Numbered from the stretch's first letter, positions 9,846 to 19,634 are shown. The stretch: DNA of 64,000 nucleotides from Inia geoffrensis (GCA_036417435.1 CM070899.1:148132237-148196236), one strand, 5' to 3'. Notes: a model not told the origin generated them from the letters alone. A program made the numbers and translations.

Positions 9846-10459
9846 AGCCATGTTTTGGACCCAAACAACTACATGCTCTTCTCCGTGCCCACTTGGTTCT
9901 CACTCAGTGGCCCTGTGTTCCAGCAGGTGGCACCCCCAGCCATCTAGCTGTACAATCCAGAAACCCAGAAACCAAACTAGAAACTTCCCTCCCCTACCAC
10001 ATTGGATCCGTTATCAATTCCTGTCAATTTTATATTCTCAGTACATCTCGAATATACATACCCCCATTCCTCCTCAACCCATGGTTGGCATGCTGGTCCA
10101 AGCCGTCATCCTTTATTTGGATTCTGACAGTTACTGTCCAACTGGGCATCCTGTTTCTACTGTTTCTTCCATCCAGGCCATTTCCTTCGTATTAACCAGA
10201 GTCAAGTTGAAAAGTGCAAATGTGTCCTACCACTCTTTGGCTTAAATCCCTCTAATGGCTTCCTATCCTTCTAATGGTGAAGGTCATAACCCCTTCTGTG
10301 GCCTTCGTTCCTCTTCAGTGTGGGATTTTACCCTTCTCTCTGATCTCTTCTCAGGAGGACCTTCTTGCCCCTGTGCTCTGGCCTCTTGGTCTCTTTTCAT
10401 TTCCTCTTACAAATTCTCTCCCAAAACAGAAACCCTGCACATATTATCCCCTCTACTTT

Positions 10460-10666
10460 TTTTTTTTTTTTTGCAGTATGCGGGCCTCTCACTGTTGTGG
10501 CCTCTCCCATTGCGGAGCACAGGCTCCGGACACGCAGGCTCAGTGGCCATGGCTCATGGGCCCAGCTGCTCCGCGGCATGTGGAATCTTCCCGGACCGGG
10601 ACACGAACCCGTGTCCCCTGCATCGGCAGGCGGACTCTCAACCACTGCACCACCAGGGAAGCCCCC
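10460..10666 (-). mobile_element. CHR SINE, antisense
   Basis: Full-length tRNA-derived CHR SINE in reverse: poly(T) tract at about 10457-10472, and the 5' end GGGGCTTCCCTGGTG read on the minus strand at 10664. The B box GGGTTCGTGTCCC and the A box region are present. A 15-bp target-site duplication TATCCCCTCT(A/G)CTTT flanks it at 10445-10459 and 10667-10681. Forms an inverted pair with the next copy. Confidence 0.95.
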
Positions 10667-10767
10667 TATCCCCTCTGCTTTGAATCCCCTTCAACTCTTC
10701 TCATTTTCCTTTGTCTAGTTAACTGTTCCCCAGCTTTGAATCTCAACTCAAGAATGACCTCTTTGGG

Positions 10768-10980
10768 CTTCCCCGTGGTGGCGCAGTGGTTGAGAGTCCG
10801 CCTGCCGATGCAGGGGACACGGGTTCGTGTCCCGGTCCGGGAAGATCCCACATGCCGTGGAGCGGCTGGGCCCGTGAGCCATGGCCGCGGAGCCTGTGCG
10901 TCCGGAGCCTGTGCTCTGCAACGGGAGAGGCCACAACAGTGAGAGGCTTGCGTACCGAAAAAAAAAAAAAAAAGAAAAAA
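10768..10980 (+). mobile_element. CHR SINE, sense
   Basis: Starts GGCTTCCCCGTGGTGGCGCAGTGG (A-box region) and has B box ACGGGTTCGTGTCCC, a GAGAGGCTTGCGTACCG 3' end and an A-rich tail. It is flanked by a perfect 18-bp target-site duplication AAGAATGACCTCTTTGGG at 10750-10767 and 10981-10998, which shows a relatively young insertion into L2. Confidence 0.97.
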
Positions 10981-11215
10981 AAGAATGACCTCTTTGGGGA
11001 AAGCTTTCCTGACCATTCCAGATAGAACAGCACCTCCTGTCACACACTCACAGGACTCATCAGCTATTCATTATATACTTATGTGACTGTCTCATCCATA
11101 CATAGCTCCCCACTAGGGTCTAAGATGGAACAAGGCAGGGACTGTGTCCCTGGCACGCAGTATGGCAGCAGATACCTAGAAGGTAATCAATAAGTATAGA
11201 TGGAAATAAAGACTG

Positions 11216-11768
11216 AATATACTCAATTCAGTCTAGACTCTCTTTCTTTCTTTATTTCTATCTGGCTTCCTCTTATTCCACAACCTCTTTACCACATCCC
11301 ACAGCTGAGTTTCTTCTTTCACAATTTTTTTTTTTTTTTTTTTTTGCACTATAGTCTTGGTCTCTTGCCTTTACTATGAGCCCTAGCCAGAATTTTTCTT
11401 TCATTCCAGAATAATCTTTCCAGGTCCCCTTCTTCATTTTGCCCAAGTAACACCTTAGAATCACTATACAAATGTTGGGCTCCCTTGATACCACTTTGGC
11501 AAGTATTATAGAAGCCCATGCTGGTGATACACTATCTGTAGCACAGAGGTCAGCATAAATCCCCAGGAGGGAGACATGTTGTTTAGTGGTAGATGAGGAT
11601 ATAACAAGGAAAAAGGCAAAAACTCAGAATGAAAATGGAGAAATAATTGCTCAGAAGGAAGCATTAGCGTGAAGAAAAGCATTGAAAAATCAGATTTAAT
11701 AGAGCCTCTTAAAACTCAGTGAGATGAGGCCCTGGAGAACATCCTTGGGAGACGGTTTACCAGCCCAA
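11216..11768. other. Unassigned noncoding sequence with a T run
   Basis: Pyrimidine-rich start (CTTTCTTTCTTTATTT), a T run near 11324-11345 and no clear repeat family. The first part may be L2-derived but is too diverged to call. Confidence 0.45.
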
Positions 11769-11769
11769 A

Positions 11770-11870
11770 CCAGTGTTCCTTTAAGGCTGTGCCAGGCACT
11801 GTCCTAAATCCTGGAGCCAGCGAGAAACACAAAACAGATTCTGACCTCAGGGCAGTCTCAGGTCAAAGCC
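11770..11870 (-). mobile_element. L2 3'-end fragment
   Basis: GTGCCAGGCACTGTCCTAAATCCTGGAGCCAGCGAGAAACACAAAACAGATTCTGACC is the reverse complement of the L2 3' end. Confidence 0.65.
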
Positions 11871-11884
11871 TGCTTGCGTGCAAG

Positions 11885-11950
11885 TTCATGGATATGCATG
11901 TATGTTATGTGGGCGTGTGTGTGTGTACATGCAGGTATGTGTGTGTAAGG
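11885..11950. repeat. GT-rich low-complexity tract
   Basis: Degenerate TGTATG/TGTGTG repeat (GGGCGTGTGTGTGTGTACATG). Confidence 0.8.
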
Positions 11951-11984
11951 GAGGTGGAGACTGACTAAATTACAATGTGGTAAG

Positions 11985-12110
11985 AATCATTCATTCATTT
12001 ACTCATTCATCAAATATTCATTGAGAACCTACTACGTGCAGGACACTGTTCTAGGCCTTGGGGTACAACAGTAAACAAAGGGTCAAAGCCTCCTGTGCTC
12101 TGAGAGCTTA
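11985..12110 (-). mobile_element. L2 3'-end fragment
   Basis: ATTCATTCATTTACTCATTCATCAAATATTCATTGAGAACCTACTACGTGCAGGACACTGTTCTAGGCCTTGGGGTACAACAGTAAAC is a clear reverse complement of the L2 terminus. Confidence 0.85.
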
Positions 12111-12119
12111 TAGAGCTGA

Positions 12120-12775
12120 TACATGGGTTTAACTTTGAAAACTCCATGAACAGATGTTTCTAGCATTGCCAGTCACCCTGGATACCTGGAGCAGCTCTGG
12201 TCACACCCAGGCAGGGTCCTCCTTTACAGGCAGTGGTGGCTCAGACATTCCCAACCCATACAAAGAACTTTTGTGGGCACTAATTGAGCATTACTGTGCC
12301 GGATACTAGGGTAGAGAAATGAACAGAACAGGGACCCTGCAATAAAGGCAAATCTTTCTTTTTATAAAACAGAGTTGTCCTCAACCAGAGGTGGTATATG
12401 GATGAGAGGGACTTTTAGCCCCTTCCCCCCACCCCAAATCATCTCCTATGAACAGCTACTATGTCATAAATTCATACTACTTGAGAAGCAGTCCTATGAA
12501 TTCAAACTTTGCTGCTAACAAAGCTGTTTGGTTTTGGTAAAATATTCTGAAACGTAGACAAGTTCTATCCTGTGAGGGTGCTAAAGGCATAGGATTTGTC
12601 CTGAGAGGGTCAACTAACCATACCAGGTCTGGAGAAAGTCAGCTTAGAAGCAGAAAGGACACTTGGCAGAAAATGTACGAGAAGGGGTACATAGGTGGTG
12701 GTGAGCATTTGAAGGCAGGGATGCAAGTGTGGAAGAAACCTCACACCTCCATCCTCTTGATGTTCTAGGGCTGAT
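12120..12775. other. Unassigned noncoding sequence
   Basis: No confident family. A weak L2-like piece lies near 12255-12350 (GGCACTAATTGAGCATTACTGTGCCGGATACTAGGG). Confidence 0.5.
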
Positions 12776-12779
12776 AAGC

Positions 12780-12945
12780 CTTTGGAGTCAGACACACTTG
12801 ATTCGAAATTCCACTCCAGCACTTGCCAGATGTGACCTTGGATGAGTTACAGACATACTCTGAGTTCAGTCTTGCTGTCTGTAAAATGAGACGATGAGAC
12901 CTCCCATCCAGGATTGTCAGAGAGAGAATTGAATCTGGAGTGGAA
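12780..12945 (-). mobile_element. MIR SINE
   Basis: TTGGAGTCAGACACACTTGATTCGAAATTCC, GTGACCTTGGATGAGTTACA and GTCTGTAAAATGAGACGATGAGACCTCC match reverse-complement MIR. Confidence 0.8.
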
Positions 12946-13034
12946 ACAGGTGATACGTGGTGTGTGTGTCTGCCTCTGAGTTTTACCTATGTCTGGTCTT
13001 TTTGCTGTACCTTAATGATTGATTTGGGAGCCGG

Positions 13035-13240
13035 TTACCCCAAAGCCCTACAGATCAACTGTGAACTCTGGGCAAATTACTAAGCCTCTCTGAACCTCTG
13101 TTTGGCATCCTTAAAAGGAAATATGGCACAGCCCACCCCTGTGCCATATTTTAGAACTATAGAGGATGCATATGCAGCTCTGAGCTCACTACCCAGAACA
13201 TGGTGAGTTCTCAACGCAGTAGTGGCATTATTATTATTAA
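13035..13240 (-). mobile_element. MIR SINE
   Basis: CTGTGAACTCTGGGCAAATTACTAAGCCTCTCTGAACCTCTG, then GCTCTGAGCTCACTACCCAGAACATGGTGAGTTCTCAACG and a TATTATTATTA tail follow the antisense MIR order. Confidence 0.72.
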
Positions 13241-14060
13241 TTATCACAACTACAGCAAGACAACTGCTTTCCCTTCATTTCCTTTTTGCAAGTGAAATTG
13301 TTAGGAATAGGGTTTTCCTCTTTCTTCTTAGTATATTTTTATGTATTTCCTGTTTCCTACCAGCAGAGAAGTGAGAAAGAGTTAAACGCAGTTATAAAGC
13401 ACAGAGGCTGTCCATTAGGGTCTGATTTATAAATGTTTTACACTGCCATCCAGGCATATTGGCGCTACATGACTACAAATGATGCTTTGGTACCTAGTTC
13501 TGCAGCAGGAGTTGCTGTTCAACAACCAGTCCCAGGGAGCTTGAATTTTGCTAGCCTCCACCATCACTGACTGTTCTTTTCTTCTATAAATGTGTGTCCA
13601 TTTATGCATGTAGATATACACGTGTTCTGATGAACACATCCTCCTGTGCTTCTGAACGTGTAATAGGCCTGCCATCTGCCATAGGTAAATCTAGGCTCTG
13701 CTTGTGTCTCTTGTGGGCAGAAGGCAATATTGAGGTAAAAGCAGTTGATTGAGAGGCTCTTGGATTACCTGTTCCTTGGCATTGGCTGCTCTTTTGCCCC
13801 TGCGGCCAGCCCATTCAGGGGGGCAGCTGAGGATAGGAAGCTGTGTCAGTCTTCCTCCTGCTCTTAGGGAAGTCAGTGGAATTCTAAGAGATGGGGCTTC
13901 TTGAGAAGGTTGTGGAGTTCACTTATTTTATTGCATGGATGGAGAGGGACTTACAGAGTAACCCTACCTTTCCCCAAGCCCCCAGTAACTCCTGAAGGCC
14001 ACTGCTCTTGGATTCCTCCTGGGGGATTCTGATTCCCATTGACTGAGCCCCATTCTCTGC
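13241..14060. other. Unassigned noncoding sequence
   Basis: About 0.8 kb with no repeat family or gene recognised. Confidence 0.5.
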
Positions 14061-14064
14061 TCAG

Positions 14065-14183
14065 TTTCATTCAAAGACATTTATTATGCACCAACCATAG
14101 ACAACAATACAGTGTCTGGGTGCTGTGGGGGAAATGAAAATGAACTAGATATGATATTTGTACACAGGGAGCTTGAAATCTAG
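14065..14183 (-). mobile_element. L2 3'-end fragment
   Basis: TTCATTCAAAGACATTTATTATGCACCAACC, GTGTCTGGGTGCTGTGGGGG and ACAGGGAGCTTGAAATCTAGCAG match the reverse complement of the L2 3' end. Confidence 0.7.
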
Positions 14184-14186
14184 CAG

Positions 14187-14360
14187 CTACTAACGATAAT
14201 GCTTGACATATATTGAGCTCACTCTTCAAAGTGCCAAGGACTGTCTTAAGAGCACAGTATCTCACTTAATTCTCATAACCCTGTGAGTTAGCCGATATTA
14301 TTACCCCTATTATATTGGTACTTGAAATGAAGCTTCAAGAGGTCTAGTGACTAGCTCAAT
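14187..14360 (+). mobile_element. MIR SINE
   Basis: GCTTGACATATATTGAGCTCACTCTTCAAAGTGCCAAGGACTGTCTTAAGAGCAC, TAATTCTCATAACCCTGTGAGTTAG and ATTATTACCCC match forward MIR. Confidence 0.82.
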
Positions 14361-14364
14361 TATA

Positions 14365-14605
14365 ACGAGGCTTTGGAGACAGAATGCCAAGGTTCAAACC
14401 CCAGCTTAAACAGTTACTATATTTGTAATTTTGGGCAAATTACTTAAATTTCTCTGTTACTTATTTTCTTCATTTATACAGTTGGGATAATGCTGTTATC
14501 TACCTCATAGGCTTGTTGTAGAAAACAAATAAAATAATATATATTAAGTATTTAGTATTTTCTGTTGGTATATAGCAAGCACACCAGAAATGTTAGCTAT
14601 TTTTT
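14365..14605 (-). mobile_element. MIR SINE
   Basis: GGTTCAAACCCCAGCTTAAAC, TTTTGGGCAAATTACTTAAATTTCTCTG, TACAGTTGGGATAATGCTGTTATCTACCTCATAGG and ATAGCAAGCACACC.AAATGTTAGCTATT form a near complete antisense MIR. It lies next to the forward MIR, so the two form an old inverted pair. Confidence 0.85.
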
Positions 14606-14870
14606 TATTATAGTTTCATCAATGTCCTTGATATGCCATCAGTATTTCTGAGAAGAGACGGATGTGTTTGAAACTCTAAAGCATTCATTTGCATTTATGA
14701 GTTACTGTCAGGTTTATCCAAAGGGTCAAACCAACTATATGGTCATTAAATATCACAAGAATGGAAATATAACTTAACTCCAAAGACAGCAGTAACTCGT
14801 AGATGCCAAGTCAAAGCTACAGAGCCAGGCACTGTCCTAGGTGCTGAGAATACAGCAATTAAAAGTGTAT
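14606..14870. other. Unassigned sequence ending in an L2-like scrap
   Basis: No family is recognised up to about 14818. Then AGCCAGGCACTGTCCTAGGTGCTGAGAATACAGCAA looks like an antisense L2 3' end, cut off by the L1 that follows. Confidence 0.5.
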
Positions 14871-15390
14871 CTGTTCTTCTTTCTCTAATTGCTTTAGGTG
14901 CAAGGTTAGGTTGTTTATTTGAGATGTTTCCTGTTTCTTAAGGTAGGATTGTATTGCTGTAAACTTCCCTCTTAGAACTGCTTTTGCTGCATCCCATAGG
15001 TTTAGGGTCGTCGTGTTTCCATTGTCACTTGCTTCTAGGTATTTTTTTATTTCCACTTTGATTTCTTCAGTGATCACTTCGTTATTAAGTAGTGTATTGT
15101 TTAGCCTTCAATGTGTTTGTATTTTTTACAGATTTTTTCCTGTAATTGATATCTAGTCTCATAGTGTTGTGGTTGGAAAAGATACTTGATACGATTTCAA
15201 TTTTCTTAAATTTACCAAGGCTTGATTTGTGAACCAAGATATGTTATATCCTGGAGAACGTTCCATGAGCACTTGAGAAAATTGTGTACTCTGTTGTTTT
15301 TGGATGGAATGTCATATAAATATCAATTAAGTCCATCTTGTTTAATGTATCATTTAAAGCTTGTGTTTCCTTATTTATTTTCATTTTGGA
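14871..15390 (-). mobile_element. L1 ORF2 5' part, inverted half of a twin-primed insertion
   Basis: Antisense L1 ORF2 from between the endonuclease and RT domains. On the minus strand it encodes a recognisable L1 segment (SDNGNTTTLNLWDAAKAVL, then LKQLEKEEQ). It meets the sense L1 at about 15390. The minus-strand text ends at LEKEEQ just where the sense half resumes (KPKVS-like), so the two halves are adjacent pieces of one L1 with the 5' piece flipped. Confidence 0.88.
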
Positions 15391-17145
15391 AAGAAGATCA
15401 AAAAAACCCTAAAGTTAGCGAGGGAAAGAAATCATCAAGATCAGACCAGAAATAAATGAAAAAGAAATGAAGGAAACAATAGCAAAGATCAATAAAACTA
15501 AAAGCCGGTTCTTTGACAAGATAAGCAAAATTGATAAACCATTAGCCGGACTCATCAAGAAAAAAAGGGAGAAGACTCAAATCAATAGAATTAGAAATGA
15601 AAAAGGAGAAGTAACAACTGACACTGCAGAAACACAAAGCATCCTAAGACAGTACTGCAAGCAACTCTATGCCAATAAAATGGACAACCTGGAAGAAATG
15701 GACAAATTCTTAGAAATGCACAACCTGCCGAGACTGAACCAGGAAGAAATAGAAAATATGAACAGACCAGTCACAGGCAATGAAATTGAAACTGTGATTA
15801 AAAATCTTCCAACATGGGGCTTCCCTGGTGGCGCAGTGGTTGAGAGTCCGCCTGCCAATGCAGGGGACACGGGTTCGTGCCCCGGTCCTGGAAGATCCCA
15901 CATGCCGCAGAGCGGCTGGGCCCGTGAGCCATGGCCGCTGAGCCTGTGCGTTCAGAGCCTGTGCTCCGCAATGGGAGAGGCCACAACAGTGAGAGGCCCA
16001 CATACCGCAAAAAAAAAAAAAAAAAAATTCTTCCAACAAACAAAAGCCCAGGATCAGATGGCTTCACAGGCGAATTCAATCAGACATTTAGAGGAGAGCT
16101 AACACCTATCCTTCTCTAACTCTTCCAAAATATAGCAGAGGGAGGAACACTCCCAAATTCATTCTACAAAGCCATCATCACCCTGATACCAAAACCAGAC
16201 AAAGATGTCACAAAGAAAGAAAACTATAGGCCAATATCACTGATGAACATAGATGCAAAAATCCTCAACAAAATACTAGCAAACAGAATCCAATAGCACA
16301 GTAAAAGGATCATACACCATGATCAAGTGGGGTTTATTCCAGGAATGCAAGGATTCTTCAATATACGCAAATCAATCAATGTGATACACCATATTAACAA
16401 ATTGAAGGAGAAAAACCATATGATCATCTCAACAGATGCAGAGAAAGCTTTCGACAAAATTCAACACCCATTTATGATCAAAACCCTGCAGAAAGTAGGC
16501 ACAGAGGGAACTTTCCTCAACATGATAAAGGCCATATATGACAAACCCACAGCCAACATCGTCCTCAGTGGTGAAAAACTGAAATCATTTCCACTAAGAT
16601 CAGGAACGAGACAAGGTTGCCCACTCTCACTGCTCTCATTCAACATACTTTTGTAAGTTTTAGCCACAGTAATCAGAGAACAAAAAAAAAAAAAAATAAA
16701 AGGAATCCAAATCGGAAAAGAAGAAGTAAAGCTGTCACTGTTTGCAGATGACATGATACTATACATAGAGAATCCTAAAGATGCTACCAGAAAACTACTA
16801 GAGCTAATCAATGAATTTGGTAAAGTAGCAGGATACAAAATCAATGCACAGAAATCTCTTGCATTCCTATACGCTAATGATGAAGAACCTGAAAGTGAAA
16901 TCAAGAAAACACTCCCATTTACCATTGGAACAAAAAGAATAAAATATCTAGGAATAAACCTACCTAAGGAGACAAAAGACCTGTATGCAGAAAATTATAA
17001 GACACTGATGAAAGAAATTAAAGTTGATACACATAGATGGAGAGATGTACCAAGTTCTTGGATTGGAAGAATCAACATTGTGAAAATAACTCTGCTACCT
17101 AAAGCAATCTACAGAGTCAATGCAATCCCTATTAAACTATCAAAT
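15391..17145 (+). pseudogene. L1 ORF2 reverse transcriptase pseudogene
   Basis: Sense half of the same L1. It encodes an ORF2 protein from just before the RT domain to beyond it. Visible landmarks are EGKKSSRSDQK, NKTKSRFFDKISKIDKPLAG, ETVIKNLPT (cut here by a CHR SINE), then [43 protein letters not shown], the RT motif [10 protein letters not shown], the catalytic FADD in CTGTTTGCAGATGAC (about 16736-16750) and [15 protein letters not shown]. Stops (for example TCTCTAACTC near 16116 and CAATAGCAC near 16293), an A-run frameshift near 16682 and the SINE break it, so no protein is made. The C-terminal third of ORF2 and the normal 3'UTR and tail are missing. Confidence 0.93.
15815..16022 (+). 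mobile_element. CHR SINE inside L1 ORF2
   Basis: GGGCTTCCCTGGTGGCGCAGTGG start, A box TGGCGCAGTGG, B box GGGTTCGTGCCCC and a poly(A) tail at about 16009-16027. It is flanked by AAAAATCTTCCAACA (15800-15814) and AAAAATTCTTCCAACA (16023-16038), the duplicated L1 target. It therefore inserted after the L1. It splits the NLPT/NKSPG junction of the RT-proximal region. Confidence 0.97.
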
Positions 17146-17181
17146 ATCCCCTCCCTCTTGTGTCTCCCTCCCACCCTCCCT
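17146..17181 (-). mobile_element. Short antisense L1 3'UTR scrap
   Basis: CCCTCCCTCTTGTGTCTCCC then TCCCACCCTCCCTAT is the reverse complement of the G-rich L1 3'UTR tract (compare 38340-38385 on the + strand). It is joined directly to truncated sense ORF2, so the L1 locus has been rearranged beyond simple twin priming. Confidence 0.75.
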
Positions 17182-17404
17182 ATGTTCAGAGGCTCTTTCA
17201 TCTTGAGTTGTGTAGGAGAGAAGATCTACTTGCTCTAGCCTGATCCATTTGAAAAAAATAATCCAAGCCCAGAGGGGCACCTGAGCCTATGGCTGTGAGT
17301 TGTAGTAGAAGGAAATACCAAGCAGCACGTTGATTTCTAGTTGTTTTTCCACTAACTTGCTTTTACTGATGGCAAAGCAACTTGAAGACTTTAGTTTTCT
17401 CATT
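17182..17404. other. Unassigned noncoding sequence
   Basis: No repeat family or gene recognised. Confidence 0.5.
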
Positions 17405-17407
17405 GAC

Positions 17408-17462
17408 AAAAGAAAGAAAGGAAGGAAGGGAGGGAGGAAGGGAGGAAGGACGGAAGGAAGTG
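17408..17462. repeat. (GGAA)n purine microsatellite
   Basis: Tandem GAAAG/GGAAGG units. GGAA repeats are known ETS-factor binding platforms, but function here is unproven. Confidence 0.9.
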
Positions 17463-17479
17463 AGAAAAACTATAGTAGC

Positions 17480-17715
17480 CAACATGCATTGAAGGCTCAA
17501 TGTACTCAGGAGCCATTCTAAGTACTTTTTGCATCAGTTTATATCACACTATCAACAACCCTATAACTTAAGGTCCTTCTACTACCCCCATTTTATAGTT
17601 GAGAAAATAGGGATGCAAAGAGTTTCAGTAACTTGGCCGTGGTAATTGGTATGAGCTGAGAGCCAGTCCTGGGCCATCTTACTCAGGAATCTGCCCTCAT
17701 GCTGCTGCACTAACC
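17480..17715 (+). mobile_element. MIR SINE
   Basis: GCCAACATGCATTGAAGGCTCAATGTACTCAGGAGCCATTCTAAGTAC, CAACAACCCTATAACTTAAGG, CCCCCATTTTATAGTTGAGAAAATAGGGATGCAAAGAG and AACTTGGCCGTGG match forward MIR. Confidence 0.82.
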
Positions 17716-18109
17716 TGTCTCCACTAACATCAAGGTATTGCACTCACTGAAGCTGTAAGTTACCTTTTAAATCCAAATGCCATAACTCCTTTGTAAATAT
17801 TTCATGACAAGAGGACGTCGGGAAATTATTAGTCACTGTCACCCCCTTAGCGGGGCGTTCAACAAGCATGTGCTCAATGTGCCTCCCACATTTCAGGTGT
17901 CAGGGGTTACAATGGGCTCTCAACAGTGCAGCAAATCACCCTGGATTCCATACCATTGTGGTAGGGATGTTTAGAAGGGACAGTTTATTAGACTAATTAT
18001 TCTGTAATCATTCAATGCTAGTGGTTGGAATATCGTATAGCAAGACACCTGATGATATCTCTATATTTTGATTTTTATAGCACTTATCAGACTCTCAAAT
18101 GATTAAATT
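17716..18109. other. Unassigned noncoding sequence
   Basis: No confident family. GTGCTCAATGTGCCTCCCACATTTCAGGTGTCAGGGG near 17870 may be a scrap of antisense L2. Confidence 0.45.
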
Positions 18110-18255
18110 TGTTTACTTATTTATTGCCATTCTTCCCTACGAATATTTATTCTCCCTGGAGCAGCGGACTTGCCGACTGGTTCACCATACAGTCTCCAGC
18201 ACACGTAACAGATTTGGTGCACTGTAGGAGTTACATAAACAGCTGTTGTGAATGA
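18110..18255 (+). mobile_element. L2 3'-end fragment
   Basis: GAATATTTATTCTCCCTGGAGCAG, CAGTCTCCAGCACACGTAACAGATTTGGTGCACTGTAGGAG and GTTGTGAATGAACAAA follow the L2 3' end. Confidence 0.6.
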
Positions 18256-18264
18256 ACAAAACAA

Positions 18265-18480
18265 TGATAGATCCTGGTATAACACTTTACATCATCTCCC
18301 TGAGGTTCAGGAAACGCTCGCTGATATAATATTCCATTTGATATTCATCAACAGCCCCAGGAGAGAGCTCAAATTGCACTCCTCATTTTACAGAAGAGAA
18401 ATCAGAGAATCAAAAGGGTTCTTATAAAATGTAAGACTCCAACTCCTTTGATTCAGAGCTCCAGACTTTTTATTATGCCA
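18265..18480 (+). mobile_element. Diverged MIR SINE
   Basis: ACACTTTACATCATCTCCCTG, then TCATTTTACAGAAGAGAAATCAGAGAATCAAAAGGGTTC and GACTCCAACTCCTTTGATTCAGAGCTCCAGAC resemble forward MIR with an insertion in the middle. Confidence 0.5.
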
Positions 18481-18890
18481 CATTGCAAAGGAACCTATGA
18501 TAACATTTTGGAGGTACCACTTAACTGAGCATTTCACCAATAGGCACGTGATATAATTGGACCAGAGATGTGAATACAGGCAAATGCAATCAATTTCTAC
18601 CTTCTCAGTTCCATGCTGGTCCTAAGGAAAAGTGTAGAGTGCAAAGGGTTGAGGTGGACGACTAAGGTTAGATAAACTGCATTTAGTTTTCTTTACTCAA
18701 TATAGCTAAGAGAAAAATCCCATGTACCCGGAGCTAATTATTGCATTTCTTTCCCAAAGCAAAACTTTAGCTTCATCCATTAAAACCTTATGTCACAGCA
18801 TGTCATACTCATCAGAGTCCTGTGCTCTGTGTACATCTGTACCTCCCTTTTCCCTAGTCCGTCATGTGTAGTATTTGCAGTCTATAGTTA
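18481..18890. other. Unassigned noncoding sequence
   Basis: No repeat or gene recognised. Confidence 0.5.
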
Positions 18891-18894
18891 TCTT

Positions 18895-19125
18895 GTCCAG
18901 GCTCAAACTCTAGCTCTGCCTCTTTCTTTCTGTGCAGCTCTGGGGCTAGTTTGCTGGGTTACTTTGGGTTACCTGGGTTACTGGGGTTACTTTGGGGTGA
19001 GTAGCCTCTCTGTGCTTCAAATCTTCCCATGGTTACAAGAAGATTAAATTAGTTAATACATATGAAGTACTTAGTTCTAGGCCTAGCATGTAACCAGGTG
19101 TTTGGGAACTCAGCCATAACCATTG
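18895..19125 (-). mobile_element. MIR SINE with internal GGGTTA tandem expansion
   Basis: CCAGGCTCAAACTCTAGCTCTGCC, AGTAGCCTCTCTGTGCTTCAAATCTTCCCATGG and TAGTTAATACATATGAAGTACTTAGTTCTAGGCCTAGCATGTAACCAGG are antisense MIR. Between them the 'GCTGTGTGACCTTGGGCAAGTTACTTAACC' part has been expanded into repeated GGGTTAC units (18956-18997). Confidence 0.7.
18956..18997 (+). repeat. GGGTTA-type repeat, canonical G-quadruplex motif
   Basis: Five G runs of 3-4 separated by 5-7 bases (GGG-TTACTTT-GGG-TTACCT-GGG-TTACT-GGGG-TTACTTT-GGGG). This satisfies the standard G3+N1-7 quadruplex rule, and the units look like vertebrate telomere hexamers. Confidence 0.85.
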
Positions 19126-19634
19126 TAATCATTTGTATTTTCATTGTTGTTGTTTGACATCCAGATGACCTTGCCTCAGCCATCTTTACCTCCCCCAGGT
19201 TTGCACTGTAAGAAACATATCTCTTCCTACTCTGTCATTCTCTTTACCTCCCTTCTAAACTTTCAAACCACAGTTTCCTTTTATTATAACTCTAAATATA
19301 CGAACAAGACCGTTTACCTTCTCATAGCTGGAATATGGCTCAAAATAAACATTCCATTAAATGAATTAGAAGAGCCATCTTGTCAAATGAAGGACAATAG
19401 GTTTTTCTTATAGTGACAGTGATCAATGTCTATCTACCACTTCCTCATGTACTATTTCTGAATTGTTTGTTGAACCTCAGTCCCAAATGCCATTCCCTTA
19501 ATAGCCGGAGAAATGCTAATTCCATGTCAATATGGCATTGATCACACACTTAAAGGAGGTGTGTAAATTGGGCTCTTATTTCTGCAAACAAAACCAGGTA
19601 GTGGGAATGGTGGTTAATCCAACCACCGCCCACT
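19126..19634. other. Unassigned noncoding sequence
   Basis: No repeat or gene recognised. Confidence 0.5.

Larger units (their letters stand above)
9880..11215 (+). mobile_element. L2 LINE 3' region interrupted by two CHR SINEs
   Basis: Segments about 10090-10444, 10667-10767 and 10999-11215 join into one L2 3' region. The order is CCTCTAATGGCTTCCTATCC, GGACCTTCTTGCCCCTGTGCTCTGG, then CTTTCCTGACCATTCCAGATAGAACAGCACC, GGGACTGTGTCCCTGGCACG and AGGTAATCAATAAGTATAGATGG. All are L2 landmarks ('CTTCCCTGACCACC..GGCAGGGAC..CAATAAATATTTG'). The two SINEs inserted later. No frame survives, and the open frames over 9839-10942 are composites of L2 and SINE. Confidence 0.75.

Noticed and set aside
9839..10245. 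Overlapping 118- and 131-codon frames
   Set aside because: Inside L2 and MIR sequence.
10274..10942. 222-codon + strand open frame
   Set aside because: It runs through L2, an antisense CHR SINE and a sense CHR SINE; SINE-derived peptides (e.g. RPCSAACGIFP-like) recur at every CHR copy. Not a gene.
15815..16022. tRNA gene suggested by A and B boxes
   Set aside because: The boxes belong to CHR SINEs, which derive from a tRNA. No cloverleaf is completed and the 3' body is SINE-specific. The same applies to all CHR copies.
15467..16102. 211-codon frame that looks like a fusion protein
   Set aside because: L1 ORF2 sequence read through into a CHR SINE. The fusion is an insertion artefact, not an exonised gene.
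16327..17238. Active reverse transcriptase
   Set aside because: The FADD motif is intact, but stops, an A-run frameshift and a SINE interrupt the frame and the C-terminus is missing.
18956..18997. Interstitial telomere insertion
   Set aside because: Spacing between GGGTTA units is 8-10 bases rather than 6, and the flanks are continuous MIR, so local slippage is more likely.
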